This document shows positions 45,666 through 54,913 of a stretch of 59,534 nt of DNA, in pieces. The notes beneath the pieces are model-generated. The model was not told where the DNA came from. It was given only the letters and a program-made list of their open reading frames with translations, and searched no databases. Location of the stretch: positions 1 through 59,534 of the forward strand of contig CAJQLX010000012.1 in assembly GCA_905479265.1 (NCBI GenBank). The letters are read 5' to 3'. The translations under genes were made by a program, and so were the position numbers. Source of the stretch: an uncultured Alphaproteobacteria bacterium. Its GTDB lineage: Bacteria; Pseudomonadota; Alphaproteobacteria; UBA7985. Numbering within the stretch: the stretch's first letter is position 1; each line of letters starts with the position of its first letter.

Positions 45666-46730
45666 TTAAGGAAGGATCTTGCTGATCCAATCCAAATCGA
45701 TCTCTCGAATGGCCTTGTAAGCCCACTGCGGATTGCGGTCCTTGTCGACCAACAGGGCGCGGACGCCTTCGCGGAAATCGCCGTGTTCCAGCATATTCAG
45801 CGACAGCTGCAACTCCGCATCCAGACAATCGCGCAAACTGGCGTGCTTGACGCGTGCGAAGAAGGCCATGACAGCAAAGGCTGAACCGGGCGCGCCGTGG
45901 GACGTCCCCTCGCCCACACGCTTGAGGAACGGGTCATCATCGTCTTTCAGCGCAACCAGATTATCGAAGCGCTCTTGGAAATAGGGGGTCGCCATGCACG
46001 CGGCGAGGCGTTCGCGGTGCGGCATCAGCTTGTGCGAGGCCTTGGGTGGCGTTGTGGCAGCAACTGACCGAACGGCAGCCTCGGCAAAGGCTTTATTGGC
46101 GCGCGCATGGTCGCTCCAATCCGTCGCTTCCAAGGCTGCGAGAATAGCGTCCTTGCTGTCATTGGCGACCAGCACGTCTGCGAGCCCCAAATCGACCGCA
46201 TCGGCCCCGCTAAAGTGCACACCCGTGATGGCGATGACTTCGCCCATCGGCGCAGAAACGCGCTGGAGAAACCATGAACCGCCCACGTCAGGGTGAAAGC
46301 CAATGGCGCATTCGGGCATGGCGAGGCGAGAGGTATCGCTGACAATGCGCGTGCTGCACCCTTGAAGCAGCCCAAAACCGCCACCCATGCAGATCCCGCC
46401 GCCCCACACCAGCAACGGCTTGGGGAACGTGTGCATGAAGTAATTCAGGTCATACTCAGTCGAAAAGAACGTGCGGCCAACGGCCATATCCGGCGAATCA
46501 TCCGTGGTCACAGCAACCACGTCACCCCCCGCACAAAAGCCCTTTTCCCCCGCACCATCGAGGAACACGGCTTTACAAGCCTCGTCCTGGGCCCACGCTT
46601 CGAACTGGCGGTGCAGCAGAGCAATCATTTCTGTGGTCAAAGTATTGAGTTTCTCGGGCCGGTTCAGCGTGGCGCGCCCGATGTAGCCGTTTGAGGCCTT
46701 GCGTTCTTCAAACAGTACGACGTCTGACAT
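45666..46730 (-). CDS. 3-hydroxyisobutyryl-CoA hydrolase-like enoyl-CoA hydratase family protein
   Basis: The 354-residue crotonase-fold protein fits the hydrolase subgroup HIBCH: GFCAGGDVVAVTTDD, PLLVWGGGICMGGGFGLLQG and MPECAIGFHPDVGGSWFLQR. The longer length compared with enoyl-CoA hydratases (about 260) also fits. HIBCH releases 3-hydroxyisobutyrate in valine catabolism. The frame continues 10 codons upstream to 46760, inside the GMC gene's end, but ATG 46730 begins MSDVVLFEERKA, with AAGGGA upstream. It follows the GMC oxidoreductase gene by 20 bases. Confidence 0.88.
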   Translation of the reverse strand: MSDVVLFEERKASNGYIGRATLNRPEKLNTLTTEMIALLHRQFEAWAQDEACKAVFLDGAGEKGFCAGGDVVAVTTDDSPDMAVGRTFFSTEYDLNYFMHTFPKPLLVWGGGICMGGGFGLLQGCSTRIVSDTSRLAMPECAIGFHPDVGGSWFLQRVSAPMGEVIAITGVHFSGADAVDLGLADVLVANDSKDAILAALEATDWSDHARANKAFAEAAVRSVAATTPPKASHKLMPHRERLAACMATPYFQERFDNLVALKDDDDPFLKRVGEGTSHGAPGSAFAVMAFFARVKHASLRDCLDAELQLSLNMLEHGDFREGVRALLVDKDRNPQWAYKAIREIDLDWISKILP

Positions 46731-46750
46731 GTATTGTTGTCCCTTAGATA

Positions 46751-48388
46751 TTAAGTCCACGCCTTGGCGATAATCTCTGCGGCTTTTTCCGCGATCATCA
46801 AGGTTGGCGAATTGGTGTTTCCCGATGTGATCGAAGGCATGACCGAGGCATCCACAACGCGCAAGCCCGTAAGCCCGTGCACTGCCAGATCGCTGTCAAC
46901 CACCGCCTGCTGATCCTGCCCCATTTTGCAGGTTCCCACGGGGTGAAAAATGGTGGTGGAGATGTCGCCCGCCGCTGTCGCGAGGTCTTCATCAAGGTTG
47001 ATGTCTGGACCGGGGCGAAACTCCTCCGGCTGGTAACGAGCCAGCGCCTGCTGCGCGACGATAGTGCGCGTTAGGCGCAAGGCGTCGGCGGCGACTTTGC
47101 GGTCGGCTGCGGCAGAGAGATAGTTGGGCGCAATCGCCGGGGCGTCTTGGTGCTGGGCAGAGCGGATGTGGACGCTGCCCCGGCTTTCCGGGCGCAGATT
47201 GCAGACGGAAGCGGTAAAGGCGTCAAAGCTGTGCAGCGGCTCACCAAAGGCATCAAGCGACAAAGGCTGGACGTGATATTGAAGGTTTGCGGTGGACCGG
47301 CTTGGGTCGGATTTGCAGAAAACCCCAAGCTGGCTGGGCGCCATCGTCAGCGGACCCCGGCGGGCAAAGACAAAGTCCATCCCCATCTTGGCACGGCCCA
47401 ACAAGGACGCGCTGAGGGTGTTCAGCGTCTGGACACCCGACACCTTAAATGCGGCACGGATTTGCAGGTGGTCGGACAGGTTCTCACCCACGCCCGGCAG
47501 GTCATGCAAGGGCTGGACGCCAAGATCGCGCAAGCGGTTCGCGTCACCAATGCCTGAAAGCTCCAAAATCTGCGGTGAACCAATCGAACCCGCCGACAGG
47601 ATAATTTCGCGGCGCGCGCCAACGGTCTTCGACTCGCTGCCCTTGGGGTGCACAACCAAAGCCCGCGCTTGGCGGCCTTCGAGCAAAACGCGCTCGGTCT
47701 GGGTTTTGGTCCAAACGGTCAGATTGCTGCGCTTCATCGCCGGGCGCAAAAAGGCTTTAGCCGTGTTCCAGCGCAAACCATCTTTTTGGTTCACTTGGAA
47801 GTACGACACGCCCTCATTATCACCGGTGTTAAAGTCGGCGATCTTTTGGATGCCAGCCTGTTCGCAGGCGTCGGTAAAGGCTTCGAGGATTTCCCACTGC
47901 AAGCGCTGGGGCGAGACATTCCACTCCCCGCCTTCGCCGTGCAGTTCGGTTTCCCCGTCGTAGTGATTTTCGCTTTTCTTGAAGTAGGGAAGAACATCAT
48001 CCCAGCCCCAACCCGCATTCCCCATCTGCCGCCAACCGTCATAGTCCGCCGCCTGTCCGCGCATGTAGATCATGCCGTTGATGGACGAGCAGCCGCCCAG
48101 AACTTTCCCGCGGGGATAGTTCAGTGACCGTCCATTCAGGCCCGGATCGGCTTCGGTTTTGTAACACCAGTCAACCGCAGGGTTGCCCATGTTGTAGAGA
48201 TAGCCGACGGGAACGTTGATCCAAAAGCGCCGGTCGCTGCCCCCGGCTTCGACCAGCAAAACACTGACGTTGGGATCAGCGGAAAGCCGGTTGGCCAACA
48301 GGCAACCGGCTGTACCACCGCCTACGATGACATAATCGAATTCAACGTCAGTCTTTATGCCTGTCGCAACAGGATCGGCTCCGGACAT
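46751..48388 (-). CDS. GMC oxidoreductase (choline/alcohol dehydrogenase family)
   Basis: A 545-residue FAD enzyme. The N-terminal FAD motif is YVIVGGGTAGCLLANRLSAD and the first family signature lies at GKVLGGCSSINGMIYMRGQ. The C-terminal catalytic histidine region is FHPVGTCKMG with RVVDASVMPSITSGNTNSPT. It resembles BetA-type choline dehydrogenases, but this family includes alcohol, glucose and long-chain alcohol oxidases and no bet genes are near, so the substrate is open. GAGAGGGTGATCC precedes the ATG. It is likely co-transcribed with the hydrolase gene. Confidence 0.92.
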   Translation of the reverse strand: MSGADPVATGIKTDVEFDYVIVGGGTAGCLLANRLSADPNVSVLLVEAGGSDRRFWINVPVGYLYNMGNPAVDWCYKTEADPGLNGRSLNYPRGKVLGGCSSINGMIYMRGQAADYDGWRQMGNAGWGWDDVLPYFKKSENHYDGETELHGEGGEWNVSPQRLQWEILEAFTDACEQAGIQKIADFNTGDNEGVSYFQVNQKDGLRWNTAKAFLRPAMKRSNLTVWTKTQTERVLLEGRQARALVVHPKGSESKTVGARREIILSAGSIGSPQILELSGIGDANRLRDLGVQPLHDLPGVGENLSDHLQIRAAFKVSGVQTLNTLSASLLGRAKMGMDFVFARRGPLTMAPSQLGVFCKSDPSRSTANLQYHVQPLSLDAFGEPLHSFDAFTASVCNLRPESRGSVHIRSAQHQDAPAIAPNYLSAAADRKVAADALRLTRTIVAQQALARYQPEEFRPGPDINLDEDLATAAGDISTTIFHPVGTCKMGQDQQAVVDSDLAVHGLTGLRVVDASVMPSITSGNTNSPTLMIAEKAAEIIAKAWT

Positions 48389-48472
48389 GGATCACCCTCT
48401 CTTCCACTTGGCGTGAAAGTAGGACCGTGGCCGCGCTAGATCAAGCAAGGCCAGCGAGACTGTGTAGAAAGG

Positions 48473-48970
48473 TTAATTACACGCACCAGAGGTGAAGCAC
48501 GCAGCGATGCGATCGATGGTGTCAATGGTGCGCGAAAACGATGCGCCGCCACAGGGCAGCGGCTCGAATGTGCGGGCACCGGTTGGGGGACGTTCGAAGA
48601 AACCCACTGCTTCTTCGCCACCGCTGGGGTATTGGGCGCACCACGGACCAGCGCACTGCGGCGCGACCTTGACGCGAAAGCTGCGGATCGGGCCAAAGGC
48701 GCCCTGTGGCCCCACCATCCGTCCGCGAAAGCGATACAAGACCGGCTCGGGCTTCGTCCCGCTGTTGGGGTCAACATAGCCCTCGGTCTGGGGGATCGGG
48801 TTGGTTTGGATCCAGCGACCCGACCACACCTGATACAATTCTGGCGCGTCATGAAACTGGGCAAAGCTGCGCTCGGGCGTTGGGCGCAAGCAGGAAAGAG
48901 CCTGACTGGGTGCGGCAAAGGTGAGCGCAGAAAGGATGGCGATTGCCGCAACGGAGAACTGACGAACCAC
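48473..48970 (-). CDS. Cys-rich secreted protein of unknown function (165 aa)
   Basis: The protein has a signal peptide, FSVAAIAILSALTFAAPSQA, and seven cysteines in the mature part, including PQCAGPWCAQYPSGG, EPLPCGGASF and the C-terminal AACFTSGACN. These probably form periplasmic disulfides. The start is GTG at 48970 with AGGAG five bases upstream; no ATG is suitable. No family was recognised. It stands alone, 84 bases upstream of the GMC gene. Confidence 0.75.
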   Translation of the reverse strand: MVRQFSVAAIAILSALTFAAPSQALSCLRPTPERSFAQFHDAPELYQVWSGRWIQTNPIPQTEGYVDPNSGTKPEPVLYRFRGRMVGPQGAFGPIRSFRVKVAPQCAGPWCAQYPSGGEEAVGFFERPPTGARTFEPLPCGGASFSRTIDTIDRIAACFTSGACN

Positions 48971-49147
48971 GGGAGCTCCTTGTCTAGGTCATTGATTTCA
49001 CTTGATGTTCGGAAGCTGACGCCCAAATAAGGCTCTAACGCGGCAATTGCGTTGCATCAGGTTTCAGGGCGTGACGCTTGACACATTCACGGGTCGCGTC
49101 TTCAAGACCTATGAAACAAAACACGATGGTAGAAGGGATTCGGATCC

Positions 49148-49915
49148 ATGGAAATCAACGGCCTTGCGGCGATTGTCACCGGCGGTGGCTCTGGACTAGG
49201 CGCGGAAACAGCGCGTCAATTGGCTGCGAAGGGCGCGAAAGTTGCGCTCTTGGACGTCAACATGGAAGGCGCAGAAGCCGTCGCAAAAGAAATCGGCGGT
49301 CTGGCCATTGAGTGCGACGTGACCTCTGACGAAGGCGTCGCAGCGGCAATCGCAACGGCGCAAGCGGCAAACGGTGTCGCGCGCATTGTCATCAATGCCG
49401 CCGGTATTGCACCAGCCAAGCGGATCATCGACCGCGAAGGCAACGCAACCTCGCTGGACTACTTCCGCAAAGGCATCGAGATCAACCTCGTGGGTGCTTA
49501 CAACGTGATGTCCAAAGCAGCAGCGGAAATGTCCAAGGTTGAGCCGATCAACGGCGACAACGAGCGCGGCATCGTGATTTCGACCGGCTCGATTGCAACC
49601 CAAGAAGGCCAAGTGGGTCAGGCGTCTTACTCTGCCTCCAAGATGGGCTTGATGGGCATGATGCTGCCAGCGGCGCGGGAATTCACGCGGTACGGCATTC
49701 GGGTGAACACCATCAACCCCGGCGTCTTCGAAACCCCCATGCTGACGAACATGCCCCAAGAAGTGCAAGACTCCTTGGGCAAGCAAGTGCCTTTCCCGGT
49801 TCGCCTTGGCACGTCGGACGAATACGCGCGATTGGCGATCCACATGATCGAGAATGCGTACATCAACGGCGAAACCATCCGTCTTGATGGCGCAATGCGG
49901 ATGGCGGCACGCTAG
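49148..49915 (+). CDS. SDR-family 3-hydroxyacyl-CoA dehydrogenase, type II (HSD17B10-like)
   Basis: A 255-residue short-chain dehydrogenase. The NAD loop is TGGGSGLGAETARQLAAKGA, the catalytic Tyr and Lys are in ASYSASKMGLMGMM, and an acidic residue after strand 2 (LLDVN) favours NAD. INGDNERGIVISTGSIATQE is typical of type II 3-hydroxyacyl-CoA dehydrogenases, which oxidise 2-methyl-3-hydroxybutyryl-CoA in isoleucine catabolism and other acyl-CoAs. It fits with the branched-chain-type hydrolase 2.5 kb away. AAGGGA lies upstream, rather far from the ATG. Confidence 0.9.
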   Translation: MEINGLAAIVTGGGSGLGAETARQLAAKGAKVALLDVNMEGAEAVAKEIGGLAIECDVTSDEGVAAAIATAQAANGVARIVINAAGIAPAKRIIDREGNATSLDYFRKGIEINLVGAYNVMSKAAAEMSKVEPINGDNERGIVISTGSIATQEGQVGQASYSASKMGLMGMMLPAAREFTRYGIRVNTINPGVFETPMLTNMPQEVQDSLGKQVPFPVRLGTSDEYARLAIHMIENAYINGETIRLDGAMRMAAR

Positions 49916-50110
49916 GGCTCGGCATGACTCGGCTTAGGCTCCAACCCAAGGGTTTGGGCCTAGGCCAACCCGCACGTTGCGGTTCGTTCAGATTATCGGG
50001 TCTTCAGCGCAGCGAATAACGGGGTTCCCTGTCGCAGTAGGTGACAAGCCCCCTCGCCCCCGGTACATCAGGAACAGTCGATTTATCCACAGACCGGGAC
50101 CAGCAGCATC

Positions 50111-51736
50111 ATGACTGCGAGCGCGGCTACAGCAGCCACAGACTCAAAACGCATTTACCTCTTCGACACGACCCTCCGCGATGGCGCGCAGACCCAGGGC
50201 GTGGATTTCTCTGTCCATGACAAGCGCATGATTTCCGATGCGCTTGATACCTTGGGCATTGACTACATCGAAGGCGGTTGGCCCGGCGCTAATCCGACCG
50301 ATACTGAGTTCTTCGCCAAGGATCCGGGCTTCAAACGCGCAAAATTTGTTGCCTTTGGCATGACACGGGGCAAGGGCCGTTCGGCGGCCAATGACCCGGT
50401 CGTCGCGCCCATTCTCAACGCGCCGACCGTTGGCGCGTGCTTCGTTGGCAAATCGTGGACCTATCAGGTCGATGTTGCGCTGAAAGTGTCCTACGACGAA
50501 AACCTTGCCATGATCGGCGATACGATTGCCGCAGCCGCTGCAGCGGGCAAAGAGGCCATGTACGACGCCGAGCACTTCTTTGACGGGTACAAGGCTGATC
50601 GGGACTATGCCATTGCCTGCGCGAAAGCGGCCTTTGATAACGGCGCACGATGGGTGGTTTTGTGCGACACCAACGGCGGAACCCTGCCCCACGAAGTCGA
50701 AGCGATCGTCAAAGACGTTTTGACCATGATCCCCGGTGACCGCTTGGGCGTGCATTTTCATGATGATACCGGGCACGCGGTTGCCAACAGCTTGGTTGCC
50801 GTCCGCTGTGGCGCGCGTCAGATTCAAGGGACGCTGAACGGCTTGGGCGAACGCTGTGGCAACGCCAATCTGACATCCCTCATCCCCTCGCTGAAGCTCA
50901 AAACAGACTTTGAGATTGGCGTGGATGAAGCCGGTCTGCAAAGCCTGACCAAAGTCAGCCGCTTGGTTGATGAGATCCTCGGCCGCGCCCCGAACCGGCA
51001 CGCGCCTTACGTCGGCGCGAACGCGTTTGCGCACAAAGGGGGCTTGCACGCTTCGGCGGTCGCGAAAGACCCGCGCACCTATGAGCATGTGCCGCCTGAG
51101 ACGGTGGGCAACGAACGCCAAGTGCTGGTTTCCAACCAAGCGGGCCGCTCAAACGTTCTTGCGCAACTGAAAGCCATGGGCCTGGAAGTTGACGCCAAAG
51201 ACCCCCGGATCAATCACCTGACATCCAGCATCAAAACGCTGGAGGCTGAACAAGGGCTAACCTTTGACGGCGCTGATGCTTCGTTCGAGCTCTATACCCG
51301 CCGACAGTTTGGCCAGAGCGTTTCCTTCTTCCAACTCGACCGCTTTCGCGTGATCGACGAGCGTCGGCACAACGCGAAGGGCGATCAGGTCACGGAATCC
51401 ATGGCTATGGTCCAGTTGGAAATCACGGACCGCGTGTTTATCGAAGCAGCACCGGGCAATGGTCCCGTTGATGCCCTGAACGCGGCGCTGCGCAAAGCCT
51501 TGCTGGAGGTCTATCCAAGCCTCACCGATATGCACCTGACCGACTATCGCGTGCGCATCCTTGACGGTCGCAGCGGGACAGCGGCGAAGACCCGTGTGAT
51601 GATCGAAAGTGAAGACAGCGCGGGCCGGACGTGGACGACCGTCGGTGTGAGCACGAACATCATCGACGCGTCGTTTGACGCCCTGCTCGACGCCATCGCT
51701 TGGAAGCTGTTGAAGGAAGGCGCGCATGCCATCTGA
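50111..51736 (+). CDS. cimA: Citramalate synthase (CimA type)
   Basis: The 541-residue protein joins pyruvate and acetyl-CoA to give citramalate for isoleucine synthesis that bypasses threonine. Catalytic elements are LFDTTLRDGAQTQGVDFSVH and the metal-binding GVHFHDDTGHAVANSLVAVR. GTLNGLGERCGNANLTSLIP and the C-terminal regulatory domain (FSVHDK-independent, from about residue 400) match CimA. Its GAQTQG form and the length separate it from 2-isopropylmalate synthase, although members can be mis-annotated. The C-terminal 11 bases overlap the next gene. Confidence 0.93.
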   Translation: MTASAATAATDSKRIYLFDTTLRDGAQTQGVDFSVHDKRMISDALDTLGIDYIEGGWPGANPTDTEFFAKDPGFKRAKFVAFGMTRGKGRSAANDPVVAPILNAPTVGACFVGKSWTYQVDVALKVSYDENLAMIGDTIAAAAAAGKEAMYDAEHFFDGYKADRDYAIACAKAAFDNGARWVVLCDTNGGTLPHEVEAIVKDVLTMIPGDRLGVHFHDDTGHAVANSLVAVRCGARQIQGTLNGLGERCGNANLTSLIPSLKLKTDFEIGVDEAGLQSLTKVSRLVDEILGRAPNRHAPYVGANAFAHKGGLHASAVAKDPRTYEHVPPETVGNERQVLVSNQAGRSNVLAQLKAMGLEVDAKDPRINHLTSSIKTLEAEQGLTFDGADASFELYTRRQFGQSVSFFQLDRFRVIDERRHNAKGDQVTESMAMVQLEITDRVFIEAAPGNGPVDALNAALRKALLEVYPSLTDMHLTDYRVRILDGRSGTAAKTRVMIESEDSAGRTWTTVGVSTNIIDASFDALLDAIAWKLLKEGAHAI

Positions 51737-52472
51737 GGCTGGAACAGCGCCCTGCGTGATCCTATGCGGCCCGCAAATGGGCGAAAATATCGGGGCTTGC
51801 GCGCGGGCCATGAAGAACTGTGGCTTGAGCGATTTGCGGCTGGTGGATCCACGAGACGGCTGGCCAAACCCTGCCGCCAACGCCATGGCCGCCCACGCCG
51901 AAGATATTGTTGAAGCGGCTACGGTGTTTGACACACTCGAAGAAGCCGTCGCCGACCTGACCTACACCTACGCCACCACCGCCCGCGGTCGCGATCAGGT
52001 CAAACCGGTTTTCACCGCCCGAGGCTTCGCGACCGACGCAAGAGCGCGCAGCACAAAGGGCCAGCGCTTGGGCTTGCTGTTTGGGCGTGAACGCGAAGGG
52101 CTTTGGAACAGCGAGATCAGCCTGTCGTCAGCCATGATCACGGTTCCGCTCAATCCGGGGAATACCTCGTTGAACATCGGCCAAGCGGTTCTGCTGGTTG
52201 GCTATGAATGGTGGACGGCAGCCGACGAGACGCCGGCGTCGGTGCTGGAGGCCAGCGGCGCAGCGCCAGCGTCCCAGCACATGCTCGACAATTTCTTGAA
52301 TCGGTTGGTTGCCGACCTCAGCGACCGCTCGTTTCTGGCCATTCCAGAAAAACGCGAGCGGATGATCCGGAACGTGCGCAACATCTTTCAGCGTAACGAT
52401 CTAACCGAAAACGAAATCAATACTCTCCACGGCATCTTTTCTTTCCTTAAAGGACAGGGTGGACCCCGCTAG
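51726..52472 (+). CDS. TrmJ-like tRNA/rRNA 2'-O-methyltransferase
   Basis: The 248-residue SPOUT-class enzyme has the knot segments ILCGPQMGENIGACARAMKN, LGLLFGREREGLWNSEI and ITVPLNPGNTSLNIGQAVLL. Members of the TrmJ group methylate ribose 32 in tRNA. A C-terminal helical tail follows. The ATG lies inside the end of cimA (overlap 11 bases), so translation is coupled although the products are unrelated in function. Confidence 0.9.
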   Translation: MPSEAGTAPCVILCGPQMGENIGACARAMKNCGLSDLRLVDPRDGWPNPAANAMAAHAEDIVEAATVFDTLEEAVADLTYTYATTARGRDQVKPVFTARGFATDARARSTKGQRLGLLFGREREGLWNSEISLSSAMITVPLNPGNTSLNIGQAVLLVGYEWWTAADETPASVLEASGAAPASQHMLDNFLNRLVADLSDRSFLAIPEKRERMIRNVRNIFQRNDLTENEINTLHGIFSFLKGQGGPR

Positions 52473-52545
52473 CTCCTCTTCCCGACTGGCCTTGGCTGTG
52501 CCAATCTTGGTCTAAGGAAGAGAGAAATTAACGGGAGGAAATTTC

Positions 52546-53322
52546 ATGTTTCGATTGGATGGCGAAGTCGCCCTGATTACCGGCTCTAGCCGCGGCATTG
52601 GCCGGGCCATTGCTGAGCGTATGGCCGAAGCGGGGGCAAAAGTTGTTGTTTCCGGCCGCAATGCTGAGCCCTGCCAAGAAGTCGTGGACGCGATCACAGC
52701 CGCCGGCGGTGAAGCCATGGCGTACCCTTGCCATATCGGTCGCAAGGAAATGGTGCAAACCATGTGCGCCGATGTGAAAAGCAAGTTTGGCAAAATCGAC
52801 CACTTGGTCCTGAACGCTGCGACGAACCCCCATATGGGTCCGTCTCACACCATCTCTGACGAAGCCTTTGACAAGACCTTCACCACCAACCTGAAATCCG
52901 CCTACTGGTTCATTCAGGAGTGTGTGGAGGATATGGCTGCACGGGGTCACGGGTCCATGACCTTCCTCGCCTCCATCGCTGGCATCACCGGCAACGGCGC
53001 GATCGGCACCTATGGCATCACTAAAGCCGCGAATGCGCATCTTGCGAAGAACATGGCGATTGAATGGGGCCCAAAGGGGATCCGCTCGAACGCGATTGCG
53101 CCGGGCTTGATCAAGACGGACTTTGCCGAAGCGCTATGGAAGAACCCGAAACTGGCCGAAGCAACCATCAACGCGACACCGCTTCGTCGCTTGGGTGACC
53201 CCGATGACATCGCGGGAATCGCGGTATTTCTGGCGTCCAAGGCGGCGGCTTTTGTGAATGGTCAAACCATTGTCGCGGACGGCGGCGTTACCGTGGCGGA
53301 CCGCTTGTCCGGCACGCACTAG
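52546..53322 (+). CDS. SDR family oxidoreductase
   Basis: A 258-residue short-chain dehydrogenase with TGSSRGIGRAIAERMAEAGA, the catalytic Tyr-Lys in GTYGITKAANAHLAKNMA and the C-terminal IVADGGVTVAD. VSGRN after strand 2 points to NADP. The group resembles DHRS4-type carbonyl and retinal reductases and a large number of uncharacterised alphaproteobacterial SDRs; no specific substrate can be given. GGGAGGAA precedes the ATG. A terminator-like stem lies 45 bases behind the stop. Confidence 0.92.
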   Translation: MFRLDGEVALITGSSRGIGRAIAERMAEAGAKVVVSGRNAEPCQEVVDAITAAGGEAMAYPCHIGRKEMVQTMCADVKSKFGKIDHLVLNAATNPHMGPSHTISDEAFDKTFTTNLKSAYWFIQECVEDMAARGHGSMTFLASIAGITGNGAIGTYGITKAANAHLAKNMAIEWGPKGIRSNAIAPGLIKTDFAEALWKNPKLAEATINATPLRRLGDPDDIAGIAVFLASKAAAFVNGQTIVADGGVTVADRLSGTH

Positions 53323-53366
53323 CGCGGATCATGCGGAAGTGCATTACAGCTCTTCGCCCCATAATG

Positions 53367-53406
53367 AGGCGCGCCCTTTGACAGCGGCGCGCCTTGCCTT
53401 TAATCA
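53367..53406 (+). terminator. GC-rich hairpin between SDR gene and rpsD
   Basis: AGGCGCGCC (53367-53375) pairs perfectly with GGCGCGCCT (53386-53394), with a weak T-rich tail (TTGCCTTTAAT). The loop contains TTGACA (53378-53383), so the same DNA may hold the rpsD promoter. Confidence 0.5.
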
Positions 53407-53535
53407 CCCCATATCTCTTTGAGATACGCCGGGAAAGTTGGTGTCACCCCTGATCTAAGTGGCTCCACGCTCACGTGCTTGCACGCGGGACTATCGGCAC
53501 CATCAAAATAACACCTCGCAAACGAAGGGTTACAT

Positions 53536-54153
53536 ATGTCAAAGCGTATTTCCGCTAAGTACAAGATTGACCGCCGCCTCGGCGTCAACCTCTGGGGTCG
53601 CCCAAAGTCCCCAATCAACAAGCGTTCCTACGGTCCCGGCCAGCATGGCCAAGGTCGTAAGAAGAAAGATTCCGACTTCGGTCTGCAGCTCAAAGCCAAG
53701 CAGAAGCTCAAGGGCTACTACGGCAACATCACCGAGAAGCAGTTCCGCAAGTACTACGCCGAAGCTGTGCGCCGGAAAGGCGACACCGGCGAGAACCTGA
53801 TTGAGTTGCTTGAACGTCGGCTGGACACGGTTGTTTACCGCTCCAAGTTTGTACCGACCGTGTTCGCAGCACGTCAGTTCGTGAACCACGGCCACGTGAC
53901 CCTGAACGGCAAGAAAGCCAACATCGCCTCCATGATGGTGCGCGACGGCGACGTTGTTGAGGTCAAAGGCAAGTCCCGCGAAATCGCAATGGTTCTGGAA
54001 GCCCTCGCTTCACCAGAGCGTGACGTTCCGGATTACGTCGAAGTCGACGTGAAGAAGATGACCACCCAATACCTCCGCGGTCCAAAGCTGGAAGACGTTC
54101 CGTACCCAGTGACCATGGAACCAAACCTGGTGGTGGAATACTACTCTCGTTAA
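53536..54153 (+). CDS. rpsD: 30S ribosomal protein S4
   Basis: The 205-residue S4 organises the 5' domain of 16S rRNA and serves in NusA-like antitermination in some species. The zinc-free alphaproteobacterial N-terminus is seen ([20 protein letters not shown]), then the S4 RNA-binding domain [20 protein letters not shown] and [22 protein letters not shown] precedes the ATG. It stands alone, away from the main ribosomal operons, as is usual in this order, and ends with a strong terminator. Confidence 0.98.
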   Translation: MSKRISAKYKIDRRLGVNLWGRPKSPINKRSYGPGQHGQGRKKKDSDFGLQLKAKQKLKGYYGNITEKQFRKYYAEAVRRKGDTGENLIELLERRLDTVVYRSKFVPTVFAARQFVNHGHVTLNGKKANIASMMVRDGDVVEVKGKSREIAMVLEALASPERDVPDYVEVDVKKMTTQYLRGPKLEDVPYPVTMEPNLVVEYYSR

Positions 54154-54174
54154 TCGCAACGAGTTTCGCTTTCG

Positions 54175-54210
54175 AAAAGGCCTCGCACATCCGGTGCGGG
54201 GCCTTTTTTT
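54175..54210 (+). terminator. Strong terminator after rpsD
   Basis: AAAGGCCTCGCAC (54176-54188) pairs with GTGCGGGGCCTTT (54194-54206), with one G-T pair and a following T7 run. Confidence 0.92.
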
Positions 54211-54257
54211 GTTGGGCCGGTCATAAGATCGAAAACGCCAAGGTCAACGCCGCCAGA

Positions 54258-54296
54258 AACAAAAACGCCCCCGCGAGGTACTCTCACAGGGGCGTT
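54258..54296 (-). terminator. Terminator after nusG
   Basis: On the minus strand AACGCCCC (54296-54289) pairs with GGGGCGTT (54271-54264), followed by TTTGTTT. It lies 30 bases behind the nusG stop, which means nusG is the last gene of this transcript. Confidence 0.82.
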
Positions 54297-54325
54297 CCAA
54301 TGCTTTGACGGGAGGATGAGGGCGC

Positions 54326-54862
54326 TTAGGCCTTTTCCACCTGGCTGTAGTCCAGCTCGACCGGTGTGGCGCGACCAAAGATCGAAACCGCAACCTTCAG
54401 GCGCGCTTTTTCCAAATCGACTTCCTCGACAACGCCTGCGAAGGACGTGAAGGCACCATCGGTGACGCGGACGTTCTCGCCAACTTCGTAAGTGATGGAC
54501 GGACGCGGCTTCTCTGCGCCTTCCTCCATCGACTGCATGATCTGCTTGGCTTCACGCTCGGAGATCGGAACCGGGCGCCCCTGCCCGCCCAGGAAGCCCG
54601 TCACACGCTGTGTGTTCTTCACCAGGTTCCATGCGGCGTCCGACAGTTCCATTTTCGCGAGGATGTAGCCCGGGAAAAACTTGCGCTCGGCGTTGTACTT
54701 CTTACCGCGACGGACTTCGACGACCTCTTCGGCTGGGACCATCAGCTCTGAGAACTGTTCCTCAATGCCCTTCTTCTCAGCTTGTTCCATAATCGATTCA
54801 ACGATCTTGGATTCAAAGCCGGAATAGACGTGGATGACGTACCATTTGTGGTTTTCGGACAT
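54326..54862 (-). CDS. nusG: Transcription termination/antitermination factor NusG
   Basis: A 178-residue NusG. The NGN domain begins HKWYVIHVYSGFESKIVESI and the KOW domain lies at the end: GAFTSFAGVVEEVDLEKARL and AVSIFGRATPVELDYSQVEK. It binds RNA polymerase clamp and couples to Rho or ribosomes. An upstream GTG five codons earlier is in frame but the ATG at 54862 gives the normal MSENHKWY start. It follows secE on the same strand, and a terminator follows; the usual rplK gene is absent downstream. Confidence 0.97.
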   Translation of the reverse strand: MSENHKWYVIHVYSGFESKIVESIMEQAEKKGIEEQFSELMVPAEEVVEVRRGKKYNAERKFFPGYILAKMELSDAAWNLVKNTQRVTGFLGGQGRPVPISEREAKQIMQSMEEGAEKPRPSITYEVGENVRVTDGAFTSFAGVVEEVDLEKARLKVAVSIFGRATPVELDYSQVEKA

Positions 54863-54913
54863 GTGTCTGTTCAGCACTTCTTGTCGTGATGGGGCGTGGC
54901 GCGAAACGCAGCC

